NCBI RefSeq assembly: GCF_003116095.1
Contig: NZ_LGRA01000008.1
Span: forward strand, 874,176-911,179
Direction of reading: 5' to 3'
From: Azospirillum sp. TSO35-2
GTDB taxonomy: Bacteria; Pseudomonadota; Alphaproteobacteria; Azospirillales; Azospirillaceae
Length of the DNA stretch: 37,004 nucleotides
This document shows, one piece after another, positions 26,482-35,110 of this stretch. Below the pieces are notes generated by a model. It was not told the origin of the DNA and made no database searches. It saw only the letters and a program-made list of their open reading frames with translations. The first letter of the stretch is position 1. Each line of letters begins with the position of its first letter. Position numbers and translations under genes: made by a program.

Positions 26482-28521
26482 TTAAAGCTGGCTGCACAGG
26501 CGGTAGGCGTCGAGGATCGAGGCATGCAGATCGCGGCTGGCCACGGCATCGCCGATGCGATGCAGGGCGAAACGGCCCGGCTGCAAATCCTGGGGCTGCC
26601 CCGCCAGCAGGCGGTCGATGTCGGTGATCCCGTCATTCAGGGATGCGGCGCGCAGGTCCTGGAACAGTTCGTCCATCGGCAGCGTGCCGTGTTCGACCGC
26701 GACCTGGGCGGTGACGATCACGCGCTCCTGATCCGTCATTTCGTTGCGCAGGAGGGCGGCAAGGCGGTTGCCCTCGCGGCGCACCCGGATCAGGCGGTGA
26801 TCGACCAGGGGCGTGATGCCCTGCTGGTACAGCCTTTTGCGGAAGCTGGAGGTGTCCTGATACGGCATCTCGACCGCTGCGGCGGCATCGGGCGTGACGA
26901 AGGTCACGGTCTTTCCCGCCGCCGCCAGCTTCAGCGCGCAGGACGGCGCGGCCTGCCGGCCGGTGCCGTCATAGATCAGCACATCATCCTGCGCCGGAAC
27001 CTGGCCGGACAGCAGGTCCCAGACATTGGCGCAATGCTCGCCACCGTCCAGCCAGTCCAGGTCAGGGACGCCGCCGGTGGCGACGATGACGATGTCCGGG
27101 TCTTCGGTGGTGATCTCGGCGGGTCCGGCATAGACATTCAGGCGAATGTCCACCGACAGCCGCTCAAGTTCGCCCCGGCGCCACTCGGTAATGCCCAGAA
27201 GATCCCGCCGCCCTTCGGCGCTGGCTGCGATCAGGACCTGCCCGCCCAGCCTGCTTCCCGCCTCGAACAGGGTGACGCGATGGCCGCGTTCGGCCAGCAC
27301 GCGGGCGGCCTCCATCCCGGCAGGGCCGCCGCCGACCACCACCGCGCGGCGCGGCGTATCGGCGGGCGTGATCTCGTGGCTCAGCGTGGTTTCGCGGGTT
27401 GTGACTGGATTGTGGACGCAATGCGCCTTGCGATACAGGCAATAGGATGCCCCGACGCAGGGCCGGATGCGATCCTCCTCGCCGCGCTGGATCTTCGCGA
27501 CCAGATGCGGGTCCGCGATGTGCGCCCGCGTCATGCCGACCAGATCGGCGATGCCTTCGCGCAGGACATGCCGCGCCGTCGCCACGTCCCGGATGCCCGC
27601 AGCATGCATGACGGGCAGCCCAACCTCGGCACGGAAGCGCCACACCTCGGTCAGGAATGGCGCGCTGGGTTGGAACATGCCGGGCATGTTGTGTTCCGTC
27701 AGCAGCCGATCGCTGTCCATTCGGCCATAGATGCAGTTGAAAAAGTCGATATGCCCTTCACGCTGCAACATGTGAGCGATTTCAAGGCTTTCGTCCATGT
27801 GCAGACCGTCCTCGCCCCCCTCGTCGATGACGTATCGGATGCCGATGACGAAATCCGGACCGACGGCCTTGCGCATCGCCTCATGCACCATCAGCACGAA
27901 GCGGGCGCGATTCCCGGTCGAGCCGCCGAAGGCGTCGGTGCGCAGATTGGTGCGGGGCGACAGGAACTGGCCCATCAGATGCCCGCCGGTCAGCGTTTCC
28001 ACCCCATCCAGCCCGGCCTGCTGGCAGCGCCGTGCAGCGGCGGCGTAATCGGCGATGACACGGTCGATATCGGCGCGGTCCATTTCCTTGGGAAAGCTGC
28101 GGGTCCGCGTCTCGCGCACGCGCGACGGCGCAATCGCGGGCAACCAGCCACTGCCAAGCGCGGTCGCCCGCCGCCCCAGATGCGACACTTGGCACATGAT
28201 TGCGGCGCCATGGCCGTGGATGCGCTGCGCCATCGCGCCAAGATGCGGCAGGATGGCGTCGCTCGACAGATTGAGCTGCCCGCCACCCCAGCTTGAATCG
28301 CGCGAGGTCATGGCGGAGCCGCCGATCATCGTCATGGCGATGCCGCCCTTGGCCTTCTCCTCATGGTAACGCTGGTAGCGCTCGGTCGGCATACCGCCTT
28401 CATCCAGCATCGAGGCATGGCTGGTGCTGATGATGCGGTTGCGCAGCAGCAGCCCGCCCAGCCGGAACGGCGAAAGCAGCGGATCGGAGGTCAGGGCGCT
28501 GGGCTGGGCCGCGATGTGCAT
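26482..28521 (-). CDS. FMN/Fe-S/FAD oxidoreductase, N-methyl-amine demethylase-like
   Basis: A 679-residue protein of the 2,4-dienoyl-CoA reductase/trimethylamine dehydrogenase family. An Old-Yellow-Enzyme TIM barrel (1-350: PLLSPFRLGGLLLRNRI, GGHLMGQFLSP) is followed by a cysteine cluster Cys355, 361, 368 (CVGASYCLYRKAHC), then a Rossmann FAD/NAD domain (VVVGGGPAGMEAARVLAERG from 394). The Cys spacing differs from the usual CxxC-C-C pattern but resembles that of N-methylproline and stachydrine demethylases, so oxidative N-demethylation is the best guess. The start at 28521 has AAGGAG 11 nt upstream. It is divergent from a LysR gene. Base composition seems less G/C-biased than its neighbours. 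Confidence 0.82.
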   Translation of the reverse strand: MHIAAQPSALTSDPLLSPFRLGGLLLRNRIISTSHASMLDEGGMPTERYQRYHEEKAKGGIAMTMIGGSAMTSRDSSWGGGQLNLSSDAILPHLGAMAQRIHGHGAAIMCQVSHLGRRATALGSGWLPAIAPSRVRETRTRSFPKEMDRADIDRVIADYAAAARRCQQAGLDGVETLTGGHLMGQFLSPRTNLRTDAFGGSTGNRARFVLMVHEAMRKAVGPDFVIGIRYVIDEGGEDGLHMDESLEIAHMLQREGHIDFFNCIYGRMDSDRLLTEHNMPGMFQPSAPFLTEVWRFRAEVGLPVMHAAGIRDVATARHVLREGIADLVGMTRAHIADPHLVAKIQRGEEDRIRPCVGASYCLYRKAHCVHNPVTTRETTLSHEITPADTPRRAVVVGGGPAGMEAARVLAERGHRVTLFEAGSRLGGQVLIAASAEGRRDLLGITEWRRGELERLSVDIRLNVYAGPAEITTEDPDIVIVATGGVPDLDWLDGGEHCANVWDLLSGQVPAQDDVLIYDGTGRQAAPSCALKLAAAGKTVTFVTPDAAAAVEMPYQDTSSFRKRLYQQGITPLVDHRLIRVRREGNRLAALLRNEMTDQERVIVTAQVAVEHGTLPMDELFQDLRAASLNDGITDIDRLLAGQPQDLQPGRFALHRIGDAVASRDLHASILDAYRLCSQL

Positions 28522-28615
28522 GTCCGGGGGGTCTCCTTGGCGTGCCCAGGCGGGCATTGGCCAAGGATGAGCCGGCGGCGCGCGGGCAGGAAGCTTGATA
28601 AAACCTGCAAGGGGT

Positions 28616-28630
28616 ATACGCTGAGCGTAT
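28616..28630. promoter_or_regulatory. LysR-type palindrome overlapping the lysR start
   Basis: ATACGC-TGA-GCGTAT is a perfect 6-3-6 inverted repeat and contains T-N11-A, the core LysR-type box. It overlaps the start codon of the lysR gene (28629), in the 107-bp divergent gap with the oxidoreductase. It probably serves autorepression and activation of the divergent gene. Confidence 0.5.
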
Positions 28631-29549
28631 GACCCTGCGCAGCGTCGCCCCCCTTGCCCGGACCCTGTTCATCTTCGAGGCCGCCGCCCGGACGGGCAGC
28701 TTTTCAGCCGCGGCGCGGGAATTCAACGTGACCCAGCCGTCCGTCAGCCGCAGCGTCGGACAGCTTGAGGATCGGCTGGGCGTGCGGCTGTTCCAGCGCA
28801 CCCCCACCGGCGTCACTCTGACCCCCGAGGGTGACGAGATTTTCGCCGTCCTGCGCGACAGTCTCGAGGCGATCGATCGCACGGTCGATGCCGTGCGTCA
28901 GCGCGTGGCGAAAACGCGGGTCACCCTGTCCTTTTCCAGTTCCTTTGCCACGCATTGGCTGGTGCCACGGCTGCGCGCCTTCAAGGTGGCTTTCCCGAAT
29001 GTCGAATTGCGGCTGGATTTGGTGCAGGGGATGCTGGGCCAGCCCCCGTCTGACGTGGACATCGCTACCCGCGTTGTCGAGGCCGATGACCCGCGCTATC
29101 ACATCTGGCCCTTTGCGCCGGAAATCATCATGCCGGTCTGCAGCCCCGCCTATCTGGCCGAGCGAGGCCCCTTGGATGCAGATCCGCACCGCCACGTCTT
29201 CTTGAACCTGAACGACGAACACAAGGCGCATTGGAACCGGCTTCTGAACCCGCGCGAGCGTCTGGAGGGTATCGGGACGTGGGACCTGTTCTCGGATTAC
29301 TCGGTCGCGCTGCAGGCCGCCCAGAATGGCGAGGGAATCGCGCTTGGTTGGGTCAGTGTGGTGTCCCGCGCACTCTGCGAGGGGCTTCTGGTTCGCGCCT
29401 GCGCCAGCGAAATATGCACCGGGCGCTGGCATTCGCTCATCGCGCCGAAAACCCGTCCGCTGCAACCGGTGGTGCCGGCGATCTGCGAATGGCTGGTCGC
29501 CGTGATGCGCGATGATCTGAAGCGGATCAATGTCGAACCCGCTCTATAA
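28629..29549 (+). CDS. LysR family regulator (GcvA-like)
   Basis: A 306-residue LysR-type regulator. The winged helix-turn-helix is at the N-terminus (TLFIFEAAARTGSFSAAAREFNVTQPSVSRSVGQLEDRLGVRLFQR), followed by a periplasmic-binding-protein-like effector domain with GcvA-like features (LRLDLVQGMLGQPPSDVDIATRV, GEGIALGWVSVVSRAL). It is divergent from the flavin oxidoreductase and is probably its regulator. The purine stretch AAGGGG is 14 nt before the ATG, a long spacing. Codon choice looks similar to the oxidoreductase, so the pair likely moved together. Confidence 0.9.
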   Translation: MTLRSVAPLARTLFIFEAAARTGSFSAAAREFNVTQPSVSRSVGQLEDRLGVRLFQRTPTGVTLTPEGDEIFAVLRDSLEAIDRTVDAVRQRVAKTRVTLSFSSSFATHWLVPRLRAFKVAFPNVELRLDLVQGMLGQPPSDVDIATRVVEADDPRYHIWPFAPEIIMPVCSPAYLAERGPLDADPHRHVFLNLNDEHKAHWNRLLNPRERLEGIGTWDLFSDYSVALQAAQNGEGIALGWVSVVSRALCEGLLVRACASEICTGRWHSLIAPKTRPLQPVVPAICEWLVAVMRDDLKRINVEPAL

Positions 29550-29633
29550 CCATAAAACCTTGGTCGGCAACTCGGCCTCCTCGCAGGCTGGATGTCGGAA
29601 CCGGTCGCGGCGCTCCCGGACCTGATCATGGTC

Positions 29634-29664
29634 GGCTGGCCGGCGGTAGAGCCGGCCGCCAGCC
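29634..29664. terminator. Hairpin between convergent lysR genes
   Basis: GGCTGGC (29634-29640) and GCCAGCC (29658-29664) are perfectly complementary and enclose a further CCGGC/GCCGG pairing. It lies in the 181-bp gap between the two converging lysR genes and may end both transcripts. No T-run follows directly. Confidence 0.4.
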
Positions 29665-29730
29665 CGCCAACTGGTTTCGATGCCGACGGGGCCTTTTCCT
29701 CCTCTGGTCCGGGGGGTTTCTCACGTCGCC

Positions 29731-30672
29731 TCACACATCCTGCTCTCCCCCACCGGCCACGACGGTCGCGAAAAAGCCGGCGTCGTCGAACATTTGGAGC
29801 AGGCGGGAGCCGGCCTGCGAAAGTTTGCGTCCGTCGCGCACGATCAGGCAGGCCCGGCTCGTCTCCAGGACGGTGTTTGCTATGGGACGGGCGATCAGGT
29901 GCCCGGCGGCCAGTTCGGGGGCGACCGCATGGGCGGACAGGAAGGTCACGCCAAGCCCTGCCAAGGCGAACCGTTTCAACGGCGCCACCGTGTTCGCGAC
30001 GAAGCAGGGGCGCAGTTCGATCCCCTCCAGATCGGCAGCGGTTTGGAGGAGTGTCCGCAGCCCGGTTCCGGGAGCGGCGAGAGCGCAGGCAAAGGAGGCG
30101 ACGGACGACAGCGGGAGGGGAGCCCGCAGGCCGGCGGCGGCATGATCCGGGGCCATGACGGCGTGGACCGGCTGCGGCCGCTGGCGGATGACGCGCACCG
30201 CCGCGCTCGCCGGTGGCGAAAAGGCCAGGCCGAATTGGCAATGGTCCTCGGCGACGGCCCGGACGGCATCGCTCGCCCCTCCGACCTCGACCGTCACGTC
30301 CACCCCCGGATGCCGGCGACAGAAGGCGAGCAGAACGCCCTCCATGAAGGCGTCGACCAGACCGTCGCCGACCATAACGTGCAGGCGCCCGCGTCCCAGC
30401 CCTTCCAACTCCGTCAGCCGCACGCGCAACGCGTCGTCACCGGCGTTGCGCTCCCGGCAATAGGCCAGGACGAGGTCGGCGGCCTCTGTCGGGACCACTC
30501 CGCGGCCGCGCCGCTCCAACAAAGGAACGCCGAGGTCCGCCTCCAGGCTGGCGATCTGCCGGCTGATGACGGAAGGTTCGACGTTGCACACCTCCGCAGC
30601 CCCCCGGATCGATCCGGTGCGGAGAACCGCCATGAAATAGAAGAGTTGCTTGCTGCTCGGGCCGAGAGGCAT
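29731..30672 (-). CDS. LysR family regulator
   Basis: A 313-residue LysR-type regulator with helix-turn-helix KQLFYFMAVLRTGSIRGAAEVCNVEPSVISRQIASLEADLGVPLLER and a LysR substrate-binding domain (GRGRLHVMVGDGLVDAF, LAGLGVTFLSAHAV). It is divergent from the MFS-mlrC-dadA operon and probably controls it. A GTTG-N9-CAAC palindrome lies in the shared promoter gap. No clear ribosome binding site precedes the ATG at 30672. The inducer is unknown. Confidence 0.9.
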   Translation of the reverse strand: MPLGPSSKQLFYFMAVLRTGSIRGAAEVCNVEPSVISRQIASLEADLGVPLLERRGRGVVPTEAADLVLAYCRERNAGDDALRVRLTELEGLGRGRLHVMVGDGLVDAFMEGVLLAFCRRHPGVDVTVEVGGASDAVRAVAEDHCQFGLAFSPPASAAVRVIRQRPQPVHAVMAPDHAAAGLRAPLPLSSVASFACALAAPGTGLRTLLQTAADLEGIELRPCFVANTVAPLKRFALAGLGVTFLSAHAVAPELAAGHLIARPIANTVLETSRACLIVRDGRKLSQAGSRLLQMFDDAGFFATVVAGGGEQDV

Positions 30673-30700
30673 GGGGATGAGGGCGGTGTTGGCAGGGATC

Positions 30701-30717
30701 GTTGATCTGTTCGCAAC
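30701..30717. promoter_or_regulatory. LysR-type box in divergent promoter
   Basis: GTTG (30701-30704) and CAAC (30714-30717) form an inverted repeat with the GTT-N11-AAC arrangement of LysR sites. It sits 29 bp upstream of the lysR start and about 90 bp upstream of the MFS gene, the usual place for a regulatory site serving both. Confidence 0.45.
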
Positions 30718-30804
30718 GGATTGTCGGATTTTCCGTCATTGTAAGCAACATCAGCCTCACGGATTCTCGACAGACAGAACAAAAATCAGCCAGTGGAGGC
30801 CCGT

Positions 30805-32160
30805 TTGGAAAACGCGACACGATTGCCCGGCCTGCCGGGGCCGGACCGTGCCATGGCGGAACAGGACGCCGTCTTCCGCAGGATCGGCTGGCGGATCCTG
30901 CCGATCCTCATCCTGTCCTATGGGTTGGCTTATCTCGACCGGGTCAACATCAGCTTCGCAAAGCTGCAGATGCAAAGCGACCTCGGCTTCTCGAACGCGG
31001 CGTATGGCTTTGGCGCCGGCATCTTCTTCCTCGGCTACGTGCTGCTCGAGGTGCCCAGCAATCTGCTGCTGGTCCGCATCGGGGCGCGTCGCACCCTGAG
31101 CCGCATTATGGTCCTCTGGGGCCTCGCGTCGGCGGCCATGGTGTTCGTCCGCGACGAGCAGGCGTTCTACGCCCTGCGCTTCCTGCTCGGGGTGTTCGAG
31201 GCGGGCTTCGGGCCGGGCATGCTGTATTACCTCACCCTCTGGTACGGGCCGCGGCGGCGTGGACAGGTCATGGCGAGCGTCCTGCTCGCCGGTCCGGTGG
31301 CCGGCATCGTCGGTGGCCCGCTGGCCACCGCCATCATGACCGCATCCGATGGGGGGTTGGGTCTGGCCGGATGGCAATGGCTTTTCCTCGCCGAAGGGCT
31401 GCCCAGCGTCCTTGTCGGCCTCGTCCTTTTCTTCCATCTCAGCGACGGACCGGACAAGGCGCCTTGGCTGAGCGCGCGGGAACGGGCGCTGATCATGGCC
31501 GAGATGGCGCCGGACGCCGTCGCGCACCACCCTCACCGGTTCGTGGAGGCCCTCCGCACCCCGCGGATCTACGGGCTCGCCCTGTCCTACCTGTGCATGA
31601 TCGCCGGCCTGTATGCTGTGAGCTTCTGGCTTCCGACCCTGCTGCGTACGGGCGGCGTTGCCGACACGATGACGGTCGGCTTCCTGTCCGCAGTCCCCTA
31701 TGTGGTCGCGGTGGTGGCCATGGTGCTCGCCGGACGGCAGTCCGACCGCAACGGCGAGCGCTACGGCTACAGCGTCGGGGCTTGCCTGATCGCCGCGGCG
31801 GCCTTGGCGGTCACCGGCGGCACGCTCGGCAACCTTCCGGTTTCGCTTGCCGCCCTGACGGTGGCGACGGCGGCGACCTACGTCGCCTACACGGTGTTCT
31901 GGACCATTCCGGCCGAGCTTCTGCGCGGCACGGCGGCTGCCGGCGGCATCGCCCTGATCAACAGCATCGGCCTGCTCGGCGGATTCCTCAGCCCGACCGT
32001 CATCGGTGCGGTCCGCGACGCCACGGGATCGCTCCAGGGCGGGCTGGACGCCATCGCGGCCGGTCTCGCCTTCGGCGGCCTTCTGCTGCTGGCTCTGCGC
32101 CGGAGGAGCAGGCCGATCCTCGATGTTTCCATGTCCACCGCCGGGAGGGCCGGCGAATGA
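30805..32160 (+). CDS. MFS transporter, anion:cation symporter family
   Basis: A protein of about 451 residues with 12 predicted membrane segments. It carries the ACS-family signatures LAYLDRVNISFAKLQMQSDLG and GYVLLEVPSNLLLVRIGARR, which are typical of importers for small organic anions such as tartrate or hydroxyphenylacetate. The start is uncertain. I prefer the TTG at 30805 because GTGGAGG lies 5 nt before it; a GTG at 30793 is inside that site, and an ATG at 30853 is the third option. The gene overlaps the MlrC-type gene by 4 bp, so import and enzymatic processing are coupled. Confidence 0.87.
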   Translation: MENATRLPGLPGPDRAMAEQDAVFRRIGWRILPILILSYGLAYLDRVNISFAKLQMQSDLGFSNAAYGFGAGIFFLGYVLLEVPSNLLLVRIGARRTLSRIMVLWGLASAAMVFVRDEQAFYALRFLLGVFEAGFGPGMLYYLTLWYGPRRRGQVMASVLLAGPVAGIVGGPLATAIMTASDGGLGLAGWQWLFLAEGLPSVLVGLVLFFHLSDGPDKAPWLSARERALIMAEMAPDAVAHHPHRFVEALRTPRIYGLALSYLCMIAGLYAVSFWLPTLLRTGGVADTMTVGFLSAVPYVVAVVAMVLAGRQSDRNGERYGYSVGACLIAAAALAVTGGTLGNLPVSLAALTVATAATYVAYTVFWTIPAELLRGTAAAGGIALINSIGLLGGFLSPTVIGAVRDATGSLQGGLDAIAAGLAFGGLLLLALRRRSRPILDVSMSTAGRAGE

Positions 32161-33641
32161 GCGGCAAACGCGTCTTTTCGGGATCGCTGGCGACCGAGAC
32201 CAACACCTTCGGGCCGATGCCGACCGGCGTCTCGAGTTTTCACGAACGGGCCTTCTTCCCGGCCAATCAGCATCCCGACGGCATGCAGATGCACAGCGGG
32301 CCGTTGTGGGCCGCGCGCCGGGCGGGGGAACGGCATGGCTGGACGCTGATCGAAGGGCTGGTCGCCGCCGCCGTGCCGAACGGGTTGGTGACCCGATCCG
32401 CCTATGAGAGCCTGCGTGATGCGCTGCTTGCCGACCTGCAGGCCGCGCTTCCCGTGGACATCGTGCTGTTCGGCCTGCACGGCGCGATGGCGGCCGACGG
32501 CTACGACGACTGCGAGGGCGATCTTCTGGCCCGTGCCCGTGCCCTGGCCGGCCCGGATGCGGTGATCGGGGCGACGCTTGATCCGCACACGCACCTCAGC
32601 GAGGCGATGGTGGCCAATGCCGACCTCCTGATCTGCTGGAAGGAGTATCCCCACACCGACATCGCCGAGCGTGCGGTGGAGCTGGTGGATCTCTGCGCCG
32701 CGCTTTCCGACCACCGGCTGCGATTGCGCGCGGCCGTCGCCGACACCGGCATGATCGGCCTGCTCCACACCACCCGCGAGCCGGCCCGCGGTTTCGTCGA
32801 CCGCGTGAAGACGCTGGAGGGGCGGGATGGCATCGTCTCCATCTCCATCGTCCACGGCTTCTCATGGGGGGACACGCCGGACATGGGAACGAAGCTGCTG
32901 GTCTACAGCGACGCCGCCCAGGACCCTGACGGCAGCCGGGCCGACACCCTCGCGAAACGGCTTGCCGGAGAGCTGTTCGCCCTGCGCGAGTCCCTGGCCG
33001 AGCCGTTGCCCGGAATCGATCAAGCCCTCGATTCGGCGCTCGCCACCCCTGGAACGGTGGTCCTCGGCGACGGCAGCGACAACGCCGGCGGCGGCGCTCC
33101 GGGCGATGCCACCTTCATCCTTCGACGCATCCTCCAGCGCGGCATCACCGACGCCTGCCTGGGGCCGCTTTGGGATCCCGGGGCGGTGCGGATCGCCATG
33201 GACGCCGGTGAGGGGGCCCGCCTGCCCCTTCGTGTCGGCGGCAAGGTCGGCCCGCTGTCCGGCGACCCCGTCGATGCCGTCTGGGAGGTCAGGGCCTGCC
33301 GGCCGCAAATGGTGATGACCGGCCTTGCTGGCACGCCGGCCAAGCTCGGCGATTGCGTGCTGGTCGCCAGCCAGGGGGTCGAGGTCGTGCTGACCAGCTT
33401 CCGATGCCAAGCCTTCGGCCTCGACCTGTTCACGCAGCTCGGCTGCGACCCGTCCCGGCGCAAGCTCGTCGTCGTGAAGTCATCCCAGCACTTCCGCGCC
33501 GCCTACGCGCCGATCGCCGCCCGCATCATCATGGTCGAAGCACCCGGCGCCGTCCCCGCCGATATCACCGGCCTGCCCTTCCGGAAGATCAAGCGCCCGA
33601 AATGGCCCTTCGATCCGGTGCAGGCGGAGGGCCGGCGATGA
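32157..33641 (+). CDS. M81 family metallopeptidase (MlrC-like)
   Basis: A 494-residue protein of the M81/microcystinase C family, two domains. Family motifs are RVFSGSLATETNTFGPMPT at the N-terminus, VLFGLHGAMAADGYDDCEGD, GATLDPHTHLSEAM with probable metal ligands Asp and His, WKEYPHTDIAERA, and in the second half DGSDNAGGGAPGD. MlrC hydrolyses linearised microcystin fragments in sphingomonads, but most family members act on unknown small amides. It sits between a transporter and an amino-acid oxidase gene with 4-bp overlaps on both sides, suggesting cleavage of an imported amide whose product is then oxidised. Confidence 0.87.
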   Translation: MSGKRVFSGSLATETNTFGPMPTGVSSFHERAFFPANQHPDGMQMHSGPLWAARRAGERHGWTLIEGLVAAAVPNGLVTRSAYESLRDALLADLQAALPVDIVLFGLHGAMAADGYDDCEGDLLARARALAGPDAVIGATLDPHTHLSEAMVANADLLICWKEYPHTDIAERAVELVDLCAALSDHRLRLRAAVADTGMIGLLHTTREPARGFVDRVKTLEGRDGIVSISIVHGFSWGDTPDMGTKLLVYSDAAQDPDGSRADTLAKRLAGELFALRESLAEPLPGIDQALDSALATPGTVVLGDGSDNAGGGAPGDATFILRRILQRGITDACLGPLWDPGAVRIAMDAGEGARLPLRVGGKVGPLSGDPVDAVWEVRACRPQMVMTGLAGTPAKLGDCVLVASQGVEVVLTSFRCQAFGLDLFTQLGCDPSRRKLVVVKSSQHFRAAYAPIAARIIMVEAPGAVPADITGLPFRKIKRPKWPFDPVQAEGRR

Positions 33642-34891
33642 AGGCCGATGTCCTGGTGCTGGGCGCGGGGGCCGTCGGGACCGCGGTCGCCCTGCATCTG
33701 CAGACGCGCGGGCGGCAGGTGGCACTTGTCGACCGCCGGGGAGCCGCGGGACGCGAGGCGTCCTTCGGCAACGCAGGTCTGATCCAACGCGAGGCCATCT
33801 ACCCCTACGCCTTTCCGCGCCGCCTCCGGACCCTGCTGCGCTACGCGACGAACCGTACGACCGACGTCCATTACCACCCGGGCGCCCTCCGGGCGCTCGC
33901 CCCGTTCCTCGCCCGCTACTGGCACCACTCCCACCCGGTGCGGCATGATCGGGCGGCCCGTGCCTACGCCACCTTGATCGAGCATTGCCTGGATGAGACC
34001 CGCGGGCTGGCCGAGGTTGCGGGAGTCGCCGATCTCCTGCGCCCGACCGGCTGGCTCAAGCTGTTCCGGACGGCGCGCCAGCAGGATGCCGAATTGCGGC
34101 AGGCCGCCGCCTTGACCAGCAGGTTCGGGGTGGTCGCCGACCGCCTCGACGCTCCCGGCCTGCGGGCGTTGGAGCCGGACCTCGACCCGGGGCTTCTGGG
34201 TGCGCTGCACTACAGGGAACCGCTGGCTGTGGTGGATCCCGGCCGTCTTGTCGACGCCCAGCGGGCTGCGGTCGAACGGCTGGGCGGGCGGTTCCTGACG
34301 GGCAACGGCCTGACCTTGCGGACGGTTCCGGGAGGATGGTCGGTCGAGTCCAGGGTGGGCCCCGTCCAGGCCCCGGCGGTCGTGCTCGCGCTGGGGGCAT
34401 GGTCGGGCGTGGTCGCCGGCACGCTCGGATACCGCCTGCCGCTTGGCGTCAAGCGGGGCTACCACATGCACTACGAACCGTCGGGCGACGCCACCCTCGG
34501 CCGTCCGGTCCTGGACGCGGCGCATGGCTATGTGTTGGCTCCGATGGAACGTGGCATCCGCCTGACCACCGGCGCGGAGTTCGCCAACGCCGACGCGCGC
34601 CGCACCCCTGTCCAGCTTGACCGGGCCGAGCCGCTGGCCCGCGGCCTTTTCCCTCTGGGCGCCAGGCGGGATCCGGAGCCCTGGATGGGTCTGCGCCCCT
34701 GCATGCCCGACATGCTTCCCGTCATCGGTCCTGCCCCGCAGCATCCGCGACTTTGGTTCGCCTTCGGCCATGGCCACCAGGGCCTCACCCTCGCCGCCGT
34801 GACCGGTCGGATGATTGCGGAGATGATCTGTGGTGAAGACCCCTTCGTCGATGCGTTTCCCTTTCGCGCCGACCGGCCGTCGCTCGCCTGA
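33638..34891 (+). CDS. FAD-dependent D-amino acid oxidase/dehydrogenase family protein (DadA-like)
   Basis: A 417-residue DAO-family flavoprotein. The N-terminal dinucleotide fold is VLVLGAGAVGTAVALHLQTRG and the FAD pyrophosphate loop is GREASFGNAGLIQREAIYPY. The C-terminal MGLRPCMPDMLPVIGPAPQH and GHGHQGLTLAAVTGRMIAEM are typical of DadA. It probably oxidises a D-amino acid or secondary amine, passing electrons to the respiratory chain. GGAGG precedes the ATG, which overlaps the mlrC-like stop by 4 bp. It ends the operon; the 219 bp after it hold no clear gene. Confidence 0.88.
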   Translation: MKADVLVLGAGAVGTAVALHLQTRGRQVALVDRRGAAGREASFGNAGLIQREAIYPYAFPRRLRTLLRYATNRTTDVHYHPGALRALAPFLARYWHHSHPVRHDRAARAYATLIEHCLDETRGLAEVAGVADLLRPTGWLKLFRTARQQDAELRQAAALTSRFGVVADRLDAPGLRALEPDLDPGLLGALHYREPLAVVDPGRLVDAQRAAVERLGGRFLTGNGLTLRTVPGGWSVESRVGPVQAPAVVLALGAWSGVVAGTLGYRLPLGVKRGYHMHYEPSGDATLGRPVLDAAHGYVLAPMERGIRLTTGAEFANADARRTPVQLDRAEPLARGLFPLGARRDPEPWMGLRPCMPDMLPVIGPAPQHPRLWFAFGHGHQGLTLAAVTGRMIAEMICGEDPFVDAFPFRADRPSLA

Positions 34892-35110
34892 GACGCGGCC
34901 GCGCATGATCGGAACGCGGTGGTCTCCGGCCCTCGTCCTCTCCACGCAACAGACACCGCCAGGTTGGTGACGCCGTGCTCCTTGGCGAGGTGATAGGCGG
35001 CACCCCCGCTGTTCAACCTGCTGACAGCATCCGAAAGCGCCGAGGCGTTGGACAGAATGGATGCGTCAGTCTAATGTCACCTGTGCGACGGTGCGTCCGC
35101 CGGAGGCCAG

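Noticed and set aside
30702..32156. 979-codon frame that reads through the MFS gene into the MlrC-like protein
   Set aside because: Only the part from ATG 32157 matches the M81 family; the upstream part is an off-frame shadow of the MFS gene.
34892..35110. Possible minus-strand gene fragment (GGAAYHLAKEHGVTNLAV)
   Set aside because: A short stretch near 34950-35010 looks protein-like, but it runs into the antisense of the DadA-like gene and has no start or domain that I can support; it may be a remnant of a lost gene.
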